This document shows positions 15,891 to 23,397 of a stretch of DNA of 30,007 nucleotides, one piece after another (positions within the stretch are counted from its first letter, which is position 1; each line of letters opens with the position of its first letter). A model generated the notes under the pieces. It saw only the letters and a program-made list of their open reading frames with translations. It made no database searches and was not told the DNA's origin. The position numbers were made by a program, and so were the translations under genes. The stretch is from an uncultured Lachnobacterium sp. (lineage in GTDB: Bacteria > Bacillota > Clostridia > Lachnospirales > Lachnospiraceae): positions 1 through 30,007 of the forward strand of contig CAMFPD010000005.1 of assembly GCA_945971355.1 (NCBI GenBank), read 5' to 3'.

Positions 15891-17000
15891 ATGGCAAGGA
15901 GAATTAAGAGAACAACTCCAAAGCAGGATGGATATAGAATGCCGGCAGAATATGAGCCACAGGAGCGTATTTTTATGATATGGCCGGAGAGACCGGACAA
16001 CTGGAGGGATGGAGCAAAACCAGTGCAGGAAGCCTACACAAATGTGGCAAAGGCAATAAGCAGGTTTACACCAGTAACGATGCTTGTGAACAATAGCCAG
16101 TATGCAAACGCAAGGGCACGTCTTCCAAGGGATATCCAGGTGTTGGAAATGAGTTCAAATGATGCCTGGTGCAGGGATTGCGGGCCTACATTTTTGGTAA
16201 ATGACAAGGGAGAACGACGAGCCTGTGACTGGTCCTTTAATGCATGGGGAGGACTTGTAGACGGATTATATTTTCCGTGGGATGCTGATGATGCAATAGC
16301 AGGGAAGATATGCGAATTAGAAAACATAGACAGCTACAGACTGGATGATTTTGTCCTGGAGGGAGGCAGTATCCATGTTGATGGAGAGGGAACTGTATTA
16401 ACTACAGAGATGTGTCTTCTTTCAGAAGGGAGAAATAGCCACCTGGCAAAGGCGGATATAGAGGAGAAGCTAAAGGAATACTTAGGCTGTGAAAAAGTGT
16501 TGTGGCTAAAGGATGGCATAGATCCAGATGAGACAAACGGACATATAGATGATGTAGCATGCTTCGTTAGACCGGGGGAGGTTGCCTGTATTTATACAGA
16601 TAATAAATCAGACCCTTTTTATAAGGCTGCGCAGGATAACTATAAGGCTCTTTTGGAAATGACAGATGCAAGGGGGCGAAAGCTCAAGGTTCATAAGGTG
16701 TGCACACCGTCAAAGCCAGTTCTTCTGGAAGGTGCAGAGACAATCGACAGGGTGGCAGGCACCATACCAAGAAAAAATGGTGAGATATGTATTGCGTCTT
16801 ACCTTAATTATCTTGTGACTAATAACGGAGTTATAGTTCCTCAATATGGTGACGAGAATGATGAACTGGCACTAAAACAGATGAGAAGGATATATCCAGA
16901 TAAGGAAATTGTAGGTGTGAAGACAAAGGAAATTGTATTCGGAGGAGGAAATATCCACTGTATAACCCAGCAATTACCGTCAATTATACTTAAGAAGTAG
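15891..17000 (+). CDS. aguA: Agmatine deiminase
   Basis: A 369-residue enzyme of the guanidino-group-modifying family, converting agmatine to N-carbamoylputrescine and ammonia. The N-terminus GYRMPAEYEPQERIFMIWPE is characteristic. Active-site regions are DAWCRDCGPTF (about residues 92-102), ETNGHIDDVACF (about 214-225), and the catalytic cysteine in GGGNIHCITQQLP near residue 357. Length matches AguA. It is 12 bases after aguB, forming a two-gene unit. There is no putrescine carbamoyltransferase or carbamate kinase nearby, so this is the hydrolytic rather than the ATP-yielding agmatine route. Confidence 0.95.
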   Translation: MARRIKRTTPKQDGYRMPAEYEPQERIFMIWPERPDNWRDGAKPVQEAYTNVAKAISRFTPVTMLVNNSQYANARARLPRDIQVLEMSSNDAWCRDCGPTFLVNDKGERRACDWSFNAWGGLVDGLYFPWDADDAIAGKICELENIDSYRLDDFVLEGGSIHVDGEGTVLTTEMCLLSEGRNSHLAKADIEEKLKEYLGCEKVLWLKDGIDPDETNGHIDDVACFVRPGEVACIYTDNKSDPFYKAAQDNYKALLEMTDARGRKLKVHKVCTPSKPVLLEGAETIDRVAGTIPRKNGEICIASYLNYLVTNNGVIVPQYGDENDELALKQMRRIYPDKEIVGVKTKEIVFGGGNIHCITQQLPSIILKK

Positions 17001-17219
17001 TAGATTTTTAGCCTTTTGCGCTGCATGTGAAACAATCAACTTCACATATGTAAATAAATGCAAGGAGGATTATGGAAAAACAGTGTGTACCGCCAGATAT
17101 AGCAGATAATATGATTACGAGAACGGATAAATACCGTGTTGATTAATATGCACACAGAAAATAATCAAAAAGTGCTATTAATAACCCAAAAGGAGTATAA
17201 AATTGGGAGAAAGTAGTAA
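17001..17219 (+). other. Intergenic stretch with hairpin, before the OCD copy 2 promoter
   Basis: The 352 bases between aguA and the next long gene hold, in order: a hairpin of ATGTGAA (17025-17031) with TTCACAT (17041-17047), a small reading frame with a strong ribosome site (17072-17146), an AT-rich stretch with a second ribosome-site-like AAAAGGAGT (17188-17196) leading to no gene, then a promoter and terminator described separately. No known riboswitch is recognised. The unused ribosome site suggests decayed coding sequence. Confidence 0.5.
17072..17146 (+). CDS. Possible small protein or gene remnant (24 residues)
   Basis: ATG 17072 sits six bases after CAAGGAGGA (17061-17069), a strong ribosome site, and opens a 24-codon frame (MEKQCVPPDI..., ending YRVD) to TAA 17144. 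It contains one cysteine and no hydrophobic stretch. It could be a leader peptide, a real small protein, or the start of a lost gene, because further vestiges follow. It ends 74 bases before the copy 2 promoter. Confidence 0.35.
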   Translation: MEKQCVPPDIADNMITRTDKYRVD

Positions 17220-17248
17220 TTGAATAGGTACCATTTTTGAAGTAAAGT
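17220..17248 (+). promoter_or_regulatory. Promoter upstream of OCD copy 2 operon
   Basis: TTGAAT (17220-17225) and TAAAGT (17243-17248) are 17 bases apart. The start would be near 17255, immediately before a terminator hairpin, the same arrangement as at the LuxR-type and PII-like genes. Confidence 0.6.
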
Positions 17249-17257
17249 AAGTACATC

Positions 17258-17306
17258 AAAAGCAATGGGGCTGATGAATACATCGGTTTCGTTGCTTTTT
17301 CTTTTT
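17258..17306 (+). terminator. Leader terminator before OCD copy 2
   Basis: Bases 17258-17276 can pair with 17281-17299 over 19 positions, including several G-T pairs, around an AATA loop, followed by a T-rich run to 17306. It lies just after the promoter candidate and 46 bases before the start codon. There is no other gene end within 110 bases, so an attenuator role is more likely here than simple termination of aguA. Confidence 0.75.
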
Positions 17307-17352
17307 TAGACAAACACACAAAAAATGTTTTGTATATAAGGAGGAATGAGAG

Positions 17353-18489
17353 ATGGCTTATCCAACAATTGATTTTATATTTTTGTCAGAGGAAGACATG
17401 ATTAAGGCAGGAGTAAAGGACATGCCTGCTTGCATAGACACTATGGAAGAGGTAATCAAATGCCTGAACGCAGGAGACTATGTAATGGGTGGTGAGAACC
17501 ACAATTCCCATGGAAGTCAGGTTTCTTTTCCTAAAGAGTCACCATTCCCTAACATGCCACTGGATGAAGGGGATGACAGAAGATTCATGGCTATGCCAGC
17601 ATACATTGGAGGACCATTTGATATGGCTGGTATGAAATGGTATGGAAGCAATAGTAACAACAAAACAAAAGGCCTTCCAAGATCTATTCTCACAGTTATG
17701 TTAAACGATAAGGACACTGGGGCACCACTTGCACTGATGTCAGCAAACATTCTAAGTGCAATGAGAACTGGCGCAATACCAGGCGTGGGAGCCAGATATT
17801 TAGCAAAGAAGGATGCTGTAGTTTGTGGAATTTGTGGACCAGGAGTAATGGGAAAAACTTCCCTCGCGGCAATCCTTTCTGCTTGTCCGGGAATTAAAGA
17901 AGTGAAGGTAAAGGGAAGAGGTCAGAAATCACTTGATGCATTTGTAGAATATGCAAAAGAAAAGTATCCGGAGATTCCGGTAATAAGAGCTGTTGAGACA
18001 GTTGAAGAGTTAGTAAAAGATACAGATGTTATCTCGTTTGCAAATTCAGGAAATACAGACCCTAGCACATATCCACTTGTGAAGGGTGAATGGGTAAAGC
18101 CAGGAGCATTAATAATCGGAGTCAGCTGCTTTGAGTTAGATGCCAGATACATGGCTGATAATTGTAAGCTGGTGGTTGACAACACAGCACTTTATGAGGC
18201 ATGGGCGGAGGAATTTCCTTATCCATCCTTTGGTGCAAACAATATAATCGGTTCAAAGTTCACAGATATGATTCATGATGGAATCATCAAAAAGGAAGAT
18301 ATGTACGATCTTGGAGATATCATTCAGGGTAAGAGACCTGGAAGAGAATCGGATGAGCAGGTGATTGTATTCTCGGTTGGAGGAATGCCGGTTGAGGATG
18401 TAGCCTGGGGCAAGCATTGTTATGAGAGAGCTCTTGAGCTTGGCTTGGGACAGAGTCTTAGACTCTGGGAGAAACCGGATTTAGCTTAA
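17353..18489 (+). CDS. Ornithine cyclodeaminase-family protein, copy 2
   Basis: A 378-residue paralog of the 13779-14936 product, alike along its whole length: YPTIDFIFLSEEDMIKAG at the start, DDRRFMAMPAYIGG near residue 75, LMSANILSAMRTGAIPG near residue 130. Its dinucleotide-binding loop, CGPGVMGKT (about residues 159-167), keeps all three glycines, unlike copy 1. The DxPGKTEL segment of true ornithine cyclodeaminase is absent; GVSCFELDARY occupies that place. AAGGAGG (17338-17344) decides the start. It heads a run with the four-gene dehydrogenase, so it may form or reduce an imine linked to that enzyme. Two copies could also form a heteromer. Confidence 0.87.
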   Translation: MAYPTIDFIFLSEEDMIKAGVKDMPACIDTMEEVIKCLNAGDYVMGGENHNSHGSQVSFPKESPFPNMPLDEGDDRRFMAMPAYIGGPFDMAGMKWYGSNSNNKTKGLPRSILTVMLNDKDTGAPLALMSANILSAMRTGAIPGVGARYLAKKDAVVCGICGPGVMGKTSLAAILSACPGIKEVKVKGRGQKSLDAFVEYAKEKYPEIPVIRAVETVEELVKDTDVISFANSGNTDPSTYPLVKGEWVKPGALIIGVSCFELDARYMADNCKLVVDNTALYEAWAEEFPYPSFGANNIIGSKFTDMIHDGIIKKEDMYDLGDIIQGKRPGRESDEQVIVFSVGGMPVEDVAWGKHCYERALELGLGQSLRLWEKPDLA

Positions 18490-18534
18490 GGTGGAAATTC
18501 ATTATAGAGATAGAGGTCAGGAAGGAGATAAGTT

Positions 18535-18861
18535 ATGTCAGAGAGAATAAAAGAGCATCCAATACTTGGAGTTCAGGAAAAAGGAGAATTAGTAAAATTC
18601 ACATTTGATGGAAAAGAGGTAGAAGGTTACGAGGGAGAACCTATTGCAGCAGCATTAAAGGCAGCAGGACTTATGGTTCACCGTTACACCAAAAAAGAAC
18701 ATAAGCCAAGAGGAATCTTTTGTGCAATCGGAAGATGTACAGACTGTGTCATGGTGGTAGACGGTGTTCCAAATGTGAGAACATGTATTACACCTCTTGT
18801 AGCAGGAATGGATGTGAGAACACAGTATGGGGTATCAGACAAACCATTTGATGAGCAGTAA
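18535..18861 (+). CDS. [2Fe-2S] subunit of amine/opine dehydrogenase (HcnA-like)
   Basis: A 108-residue iron-sulfur protein like the N-terminal domain of sarcosine oxidase alpha and HcnA. The ferredoxin-type cluster cysteines are Cys63, Cys68, Cys71 and Cys84 (FCAIGRCTDC ... RTC). The segment FTFDGKEVEGYEGEPIAAAL (about residues 22-41) is the usual beta-grasp start. It would carry electrons from a flavin within a multi-subunit dehydrogenase. It follows copy 2 by 45 bases (AAGGAGAT before the ATG) and precedes the flavoprotein by 58. Confidence 0.87.
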   Translation: MSERIKEHPILGVQEKGELVKFTFDGKEVEGYEGEPIAAALKAAGLMVHRYTKKEHKPRGIFCAIGRCTDCVMVVDGVPNVRTCITPLVAGMDVRTQYGVSDKPFDEQ

Positions 18862-18919
18862 AAACTGACGTATAGGCAGCCTTATAATAGGTGATTTCAG
18901 CTGGAAAAAGGAGATTATT

Positions 18920-20497
18920 ATGAAAAGATATGATTTGATAATAGTAGGAGCTGGCCCTTCTGGATTGTCAGCAGCAATAGAAGCAGCTAAGAGAGGCTTA
19001 AAGGTAGTTGTATTCGATGAAAATGAAAAGCCGGGAGGACAGCTTTTCAAGCAGATACACAAATTTTTCGGATCAAAAGAGCATCGCGCAAAGGTTAGAG
19101 GTTTTGTTATCGGACAGCAGCTTTTGGATGAAGCAGATGAAGCTGGTGTAGAGGTTGTACTCAATGCTACAGTAATTGGCTTATATCAGGATAAGGAAGT
19201 AGTCGTTAAAAGAGGCGATGAGGTAGAGCATTTCAAGGGAAATGCAGTTGTAATTGCAACAGGTGCAGCCGAGAATATGGTAACATTCCCAGGTTGGACA
19301 CTACCTGGTGTTATCGGAGCAGGAGCTGCCCAGACTATGATGAATCTTCACGGTGTACTGCCAGGTAAAAAGGTGCTTATGCTTGGTTCAGGAAACGTAG
19401 GTCTGGTAGTTTCATTCCAGCTTGAACAGTGTGGATGTGAGGTGGTAGCCCTTGTTGATGCGGCACCAAGAGTAGGTGGATATGGAGTGCATGCTGCAAA
19501 GGTTGCACGTACTGGAGTTCCATTTTATCTGTCACATACAATTGTTGAGGCAGAAGGTGAGGACTGTGTAACTGGAGTTACAATTGCAGAGGTTGACAGC
19601 AAATTCCAGTTTATTCCTGGAACAGAAAAGCATTTTGATGTGGATACAATCTGTCTGGCAGTTGGACTTTCTCCTATGTCACAGCTTCTTAAAATGGCAG
19701 GATGCGATATGGAAGATAATCCAAAGCGTGGAGGACAGGTTCCTATCTGCGACGAATATGGCAGAACATCACTTCCAGGTGTGTTTGTAGCAGGTGACGT
19801 ATCTGGTATTGAGGAAGCATCCTCAGCTATGATCGAAGGAAGAATGGCTGGAATCGTAGCAGCAGAATACCTTGGATATATCGAAAAAGAAGAATTGGAT
19901 ACAGAATTAGAATCATTAGATAAAGCGCTGGATGGTCTTCGTCAGGGAATGTTTGCACCAAAGAATCGTGGAAAAGCTATCGAGAAAACAGAGGAAGGAA
20001 TCGATATTTCCCAGAACCTCCTGCTTCACGGCTTTGTTGCAGATGATGAGATTGAGAGATATCCTGGAGTGACTCATAAGGTCGGAGTTCATCCGGTTAT
20101 GGAGTGTACACAGAATATTCCATGTAATCCATGTCAGGATGCATGTAAAAAGGGATGTATTTCTATTGGATCAAATATAACCTCCCTTCCAATCGTTGTA
20201 GATGGCTCAGAATGTATTAACTGTGGAATGTGTGTTGCAAGCTGTTCAGGACAGGCAATTTTCCTTGTGGATGAGGATTGTGGAGATGGCACGGCAACAG
20301 TTACTTTACCATATGAGTTCCTTCCGCTTCCGGAGGCAGGTACAAAGGGTAAAGGCTTGGGAAGAGACGGAAAAGCAATCTGTGATGCAGAGGTTGTATC
20401 AGTTAAGAGTGTCAAAGCCTTTGATAAAACAAATCTTTTAACTATCAGGGTTCCAAAGGAATATGCAATGAAGGCAAGATTTTTTAAGGCTGTTTAG
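18920..20497 (+). CDS. FAD/NAD(P)-binding oxidoreductase with C-terminal 4Fe-4S motifs (HcnB-like)
   Basis: A 525-residue flavoprotein. Residues 4-41 form the FAD-binding Rossmann motif (DLIIVGAGPSGLSAA), a second nucleotide-binding motif (VLMLGSGNVGL) is near residue 150, and the FAD-closing GVFVAGDVSG is near residue 288. This is the HcnB/sarcosine oxidase alpha core. The C-terminal part adds cysteine clusters: Cys396, 402, 405, 409 and 413, and Cys432, 435, 438 and 442 (CxxCxxCxxxC), enough for one or two 4Fe-4S centres. HcnB-type proteins usually lack this ferredoxin-like part. It probably passes electrons to or from the substrate-oxidising subunit encoded two genes on. Substrate unknown. 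Confidence 0.87.
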   Translation: MKRYDLIIVGAGPSGLSAAIEAAKRGLKVVVFDENEKPGGQLFKQIHKFFGSKEHRAKVRGFVIGQQLLDEADEAGVEVVLNATVIGLYQDKEVVVKRGDEVEHFKGNAVVIATGAAENMVTFPGWTLPGVIGAGAAQTMMNLHGVLPGKKVLMLGSGNVGLVVSFQLEQCGCEVVALVDAAPRVGGYGVHAAKVARTGVPFYLSHTIVEAEGEDCVTGVTIAEVDSKFQFIPGTEKHFDVDTICLAVGLSPMSQLLKMAGCDMEDNPKRGGQVPICDEYGRTSLPGVFVAGDVSGIEEASSAMIEGRMAGIVAAEYLGYIEKEELDTELESLDKALDGLRQGMFAPKNRGKAIEKTEEGIDISQNLLLHGFVADDEIERYPGVTHKVGVHPVMECTQNIPCNPCQDACKKGCISIGSNITSLPIVVDGSECINCGMCVASCSGQAIFLVDEDCGDGTATVTLPYEFLPLPEAGTKGKGLGRDGKAICDAEVVSVKSVKAFDKTNLLTIRVPKEYAMKARFFKAV

Positions 20498-20509
20498 GAG
20501 GAGAAAGTT

Positions 20510-20848
20510 ATGAATTCAGTAAATGATAGATCAAGAGATATAGGTCCATTTGTTCCAGGTCCAGATGACGATATGTTAATCTGTCGTTGTGAGGAGATTA
20601 CAAAGGGTGAAATCAGAAGAGCAGTGCATGATGGAATGTGGACACTCACAGAGATTAGAAGATATTTGAGAACAGGAATGGGACTGTGTCAGGGACAGAC
20701 CTGCAGCAAGCTTGTAAAGGGAATTGTGGCAAGAGAACTGGGAGTATCGCCAGCAGAGCTTGAGCCTGCAACAAGCAGAGTTCCAATGCGCCCAATCGAG
20801 ATGAAGGTTTTTGCAAATGAGGCAGCAGAAGAAAAGGAGGGCGAATAG
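20510..20848 (+). CDS. BFD-like [2Fe-2S] protein
   Basis: A 112-residue protein with a bacterioferredoxin-associated-ferredoxin domain. Cluster ligands are Cys25, Cys27, Cys60 and Cys65 (LICRCEEITKGEI ... TGMGLCQGQTC). In HcnB and related oxidases this domain is fused to the flavoprotein; here it is a separate gene, 12 bases after the flavoprotein and one base before the next oxidase gene. The N-terminal 20 residues form a short extension rich in Asp and Pro. Confidence 0.87.
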   Translation: MNSVNDRSRDIGPFVPGPDDDMLICRCEEITKGEIRRAVHDGMWTLTEIRRYLRTGMGLCQGQTCSKLVKGIVARELGVSPAELEPATSRVPMRPIEMKVFANEAAEEKEGE

Positions 20849-20849
20849 T

Positions 20850-21977
20850 ATGAAGACTAGTGCAGAGGTTGTAATTGTAGGTGGCGGCATCATAGGATGC
20901 GCAACAGCATATTATCTGGCAAAAATGGGAGTTGACGTAATTGTTCTTGAGGGCTCAGACCATATTGGTAATGGTGGTTCTTCAAGAAATGGTGGTGGTG
21001 TCAGACAGTCAGGCCGTGACGTAAGAGAATTGCCACTTGTGATGTATGGAATTAAGAATTTGTGGCCAACTCTGTCTGAGGAATTGGAGGTAGACTGTGA
21101 GTATCATCAGGATGGAAACCTTCGACTTGGAAAAACAGAAAAGCATAGAGAGATTCTCACAAAACTTGCAGATAACGCAAGAGGGGTTGGTCTTGATGTA
21201 AGAATGATTGATGGAGATGAAGTGAGATCAATTAATCCTTATCTGTCTGATGAGGTTATCTGCGCAAGCTGGTGTCCAACAGACGGACATGCAAATCCTC
21301 TAACAACAACTCTTGGATATTATAAGATGGCAAGAAGACTTGGAGTTACTTTTATCTCAGGTGAACCAGTAACCGAGCTTAGGGTAATCAGAGGTAAAAT
21401 TCGCCAGGTAATCACACCTAATAACGTATATGAAGGTGAAAGTGTACTGGTAGCAGCAGGACTTGATTCAAGAGAAATTCTTACATCTGTTGGAATTGAT
21501 ATTCCAATGACAAATTCATTGCTGGAATGTCTTGTTACAGAAGCACAGCCACACATGTTTGATCAGATGCTTGGTACAGCAGAGGCTGATTTCTACGGAC
21601 ATCAGACAAAGCATGGATCATTTGTATTTGGCGGTTCTTCGGGGCTTGAGAGATATAACAAGGATAATGGAACACCAATCAACTCTTCAAAGACGGCACC
21701 ATGTATCTGCAGAGGAATTATGAAGTACTTTCCTGATTTGGCGGATGCCAAAATTGTTCGTACATGGGCAGGCTGGATGGATGCATCTTCTGATGGTGTA
21801 CCATCTCTTGGAACAGTTGATGAAATCCCAGGTTTATATGTAGCCTGTGCATTTAACGGACATGGCTTTGGTATTGCACCAGCAGTAGGAGAACAGCTTG
21901 CAAAACTTATTGTAACAGGTAAGACAGACATCGATTTAAGCGAGCTTCACTATGACAGATACAAAGCTAAAATTTAA
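20850..21977 (+). CDS. FAD-dependent DAO-family oxidase subunit (HcnC/SoxB-like)
   Basis: A 375-residue flavoprotein of the D-amino-acid oxidase superfamily, like sarcosine oxidase beta, HcnC and OoxB. Residues 5-25 hold the FAD motif VVIVGGGIIGCATAYYLA, followed by GNGGSSRNGGGVRQSGRD, which is typical of this subfamily, and a C-terminal GLYVACAFNGHGFGIAPAVG FAD-contact segment. It would be the catalytic subunit that oxidises a secondary amine or amino acid. ATG 20850 is chosen over an in-frame upstream start because GAAAAGGAGG (20831-20840) precedes it. With the three genes before it, this makes an iron-sulfur flavoprotein complex. Confidence 0.88.
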   Translation: MKTSAEVVIVGGGIIGCATAYYLAKMGVDVIVLEGSDHIGNGGSSRNGGGVRQSGRDVRELPLVMYGIKNLWPTLSEELEVDCEYHQDGNLRLGKTEKHREILTKLADNARGVGLDVRMIDGDEVRSINPYLSDEVICASWCPTDGHANPLTTTLGYYKMARRLGVTFISGEPVTELRVIRGKIRQVITPNNVYEGESVLVAAGLDSREILTSVGIDIPMTNSLLECLVTEAQPHMFDQMLGTAEADFYGHQTKHGSFVFGGSSGLERYNKDNGTPINSSKTAPCICRGIMKYFPDLADAKIVRTWAGWMDASSDGVPSLGTVDEIPGLYVACAFNGHGFGIAPAVGEQLAKLIVTGKTDIDLSELHYDRYKAKI

Positions 21978-22042
21978 TTACTTTTACATCACACACGAAC
22001 AGTTACATAATATTATAGAAATGGAAAGATGAGGTAAGTGGT

Positions 22043-23203
22043 ATGAATAATTTCACCTTCAATATCCCTACAGATATAAGATTTGGAAAAGATCAAATCC
22101 AGTGTCTTCCAGATGAGCTGGCAAAATACGGTAAAAGAGTTTTGCTTGTTTACGGAGGAGGCAGCATTAAAAGAAGTGGCTTGTACCACAAGATAATGGA
22201 ATTACTTAAAGATTTTGAAGTATTTGAGCTTTCAGGAATTGAGCCAAATCCTAAGCTTTCATCGGTGGAAAAAGGAACTGAAATTTGTAAAAAGGAAGAT
22301 ATTCAGGTGATACTTGCTGTTGGAGGTGGAAGTACTATAGATGCTTCCAAGCATATTGCAGCATCGGCATGCTACGATGGAAAACCATGGGATTTGGTCA
22401 TGGATAGAAGTCTGGTAAAAAAAGCACTGCCGATTACAGTTGTTCTCACCATATGTGCAACTGGCTCAGAAATGAATTCAGGAGCAGTGATCAGCAATGA
22501 AGAGACTCACGAGAAGTTAGAAATTAATACTCCTCATCTGTATCCTAAGTTATCAATCTGTGATCCTACATATCTGTATACATTGCCGGCAAAACAGACG
22601 GCAGCAGGTTCGGTTGATATCTTATCACATGTTATGGAGCAGTACTTCCAGCCAAATGATGAAGCCTATATAACAGATGTGCTCAGTGAAGGGGTAATGA
22701 AAACGGTTATAAAATATGCAAGGAAAGCAATTGATGAGCCAGAAAATTATGAGGCGAGATCAAATCTCATGTGGGCATCCACTGTTGGACTTAACCATTT
22801 GTTGACAGTAGGAAAGGGTGGTTCATGGAGTGTGCATCCAATAGAACATGTTGTAAGTGCGTACTATGATATAACTCATGGAGTTGGTCTTGCCATATTA
22901 ACACCAGCCTGGATGGAGTATGTCTTATCAGAGGATACAGCTCCAAGATTTGCCAGATTCGCCAGAGAGGTGTTTGGAGTTAATGAAGCAGATGATATGA
23001 AAGCAGCAAAGCTTGGAATAGACAAAGTGAGGGAATTCAACAAATCTCTTGGAATGCCGGCCAGCCTGTCTGAGGCAGGGGTTCCAGATGATAAATTTGA
23101 TGAAATGGCATCAGAGGCAGTTAGAACAAGCGGATTGGGTACAAGATCCTATGTAAAATTAAAAGACGAAGATGTTAAAAAAATTCTGATTATGTGTAAA
23201 TAA
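22043..23203 (+). CDS. Iron-containing alcohol dehydrogenase (BDH/YqhD-like)
   Basis: A 386-residue group III (iron-dependent) alcohol dehydrogenase of the butanol dehydrogenase/YqhD type, which reduces aldehydes with NAD(P)H. The nucleotide-binding loop VGGGSTIDASKHIA is near residue 95. Metal ligands are in SVDILSHVMEQY (Asp and His, about 192-203) and in the HPIEHVVSAYYDITHGVGLA region (His residues, about 260-279). It follows the dehydrogenase genes by 65 bases and is probably expressed with them. It could turn an aldehyde made from the oxidised amine into an alcohol, regenerating NAD(P)+. The actual aldehyde is not known. Confidence 0.92.
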   Translation: MNNFTFNIPTDIRFGKDQIQCLPDELAKYGKRVLLVYGGGSIKRSGLYHKIMELLKDFEVFELSGIEPNPKLSSVEKGTEICKKEDIQVILAVGGGSTIDASKHIAASACYDGKPWDLVMDRSLVKKALPITVVLTICATGSEMNSGAVISNEETHEKLEINTPHLYPKLSICDPTYLYTLPAKQTAAGSVDILSHVMEQYFQPNDEAYITDVLSEGVMKTVIKYARKAIDEPENYEARSNLMWASTVGLNHLLTVGKGGSWSVHPIEHVVSAYYDITHGVGLAILTPAWMEYVLSEDTAPRFARFAREVFGVNEADDMKAAKLGIDKVREFNKSLGMPASLSEAGVPDDKFDEMASEAVRTSGLGTRSYVKLKDEDVKKILIMCK

Positions 23204-23213
23204 AAGTATTAAT

Positions 23214-23246
23214 GGGAGTGTCTAAATGAAGGCACTTCCTTTTTTA
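23214..23246 (+). terminator. Terminator after the alcohol dehydrogenase
   Basis: GGGAGTGTC (23214-23222) pairs with GGCACTTCC (23231-23239) with two G-T pairs, followed by Ts from 23240. It closes the amine region. Confidence 0.8.
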
Positions 23247-23276
23247 TTGACTTATTTGCAAACAATTTGATAAATT
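23247..23276 (+). promoter_or_regulatory. Promoter candidate for capA-like gene
   Basis: TTGACT (23247-23252) and TAAATT (23271-23276) are 18 bases apart. A transcript from here would cross the IS200/IS605 end remnant before reaching the capA-like gene. Confidence 0.4.
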
Positions 23277-23280
23277 GAAG

Positions 23281-23329
23281 AGGTCGATGAAGCAGGACGC
23301 CCATTGGCTTTAGACAATGGGTAGTTCAC
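23281..23329 (+). mobile_element. IS200/IS605-type right-end remnant
   Basis: The run from GGTCGATGAAGCAGGA to GTAGTTCAC resembles the 3' end of tnpB and the right end of IS200/IS605-type elements common in Clostridia. CCCATTG (23300-23306) pairs with CAATGGG (23315-23321), and GTAGTTCAC follows directly. One frame reads SMKQDAHWL and stops at TAG, like a TnpB C-terminus. No tnpA or tnpB is present in the window. In complete elements this region forms the 3' scaffold of the guide RNA used by TnpB. It is most likely a decayed relic. Confidence 0.6.
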
Positions 23330-23397
23330 TGCTAAGGAAAATAATTGATATACCGCAAGATTTGTAGCAGAAAAAGAAGGCGGAGAAAAGGAAGATT

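Noticed and set aside
17001..17352. A known riboswitch or T-box before OCD copy 2
   Set aside because: No conserved T-box, glycine, lysine or SAM core could be recognised; only a simple hairpin and the promoter-terminator pair are evident.
18535..21977. Hydrogen cyanide synthase
   Set aside because: The similarity is to the general HcnABC/sarcosine/opine oxidase layout; the split genes, extra Fe-S motifs and agmatine context argue against cyanide production in an anaerobe.
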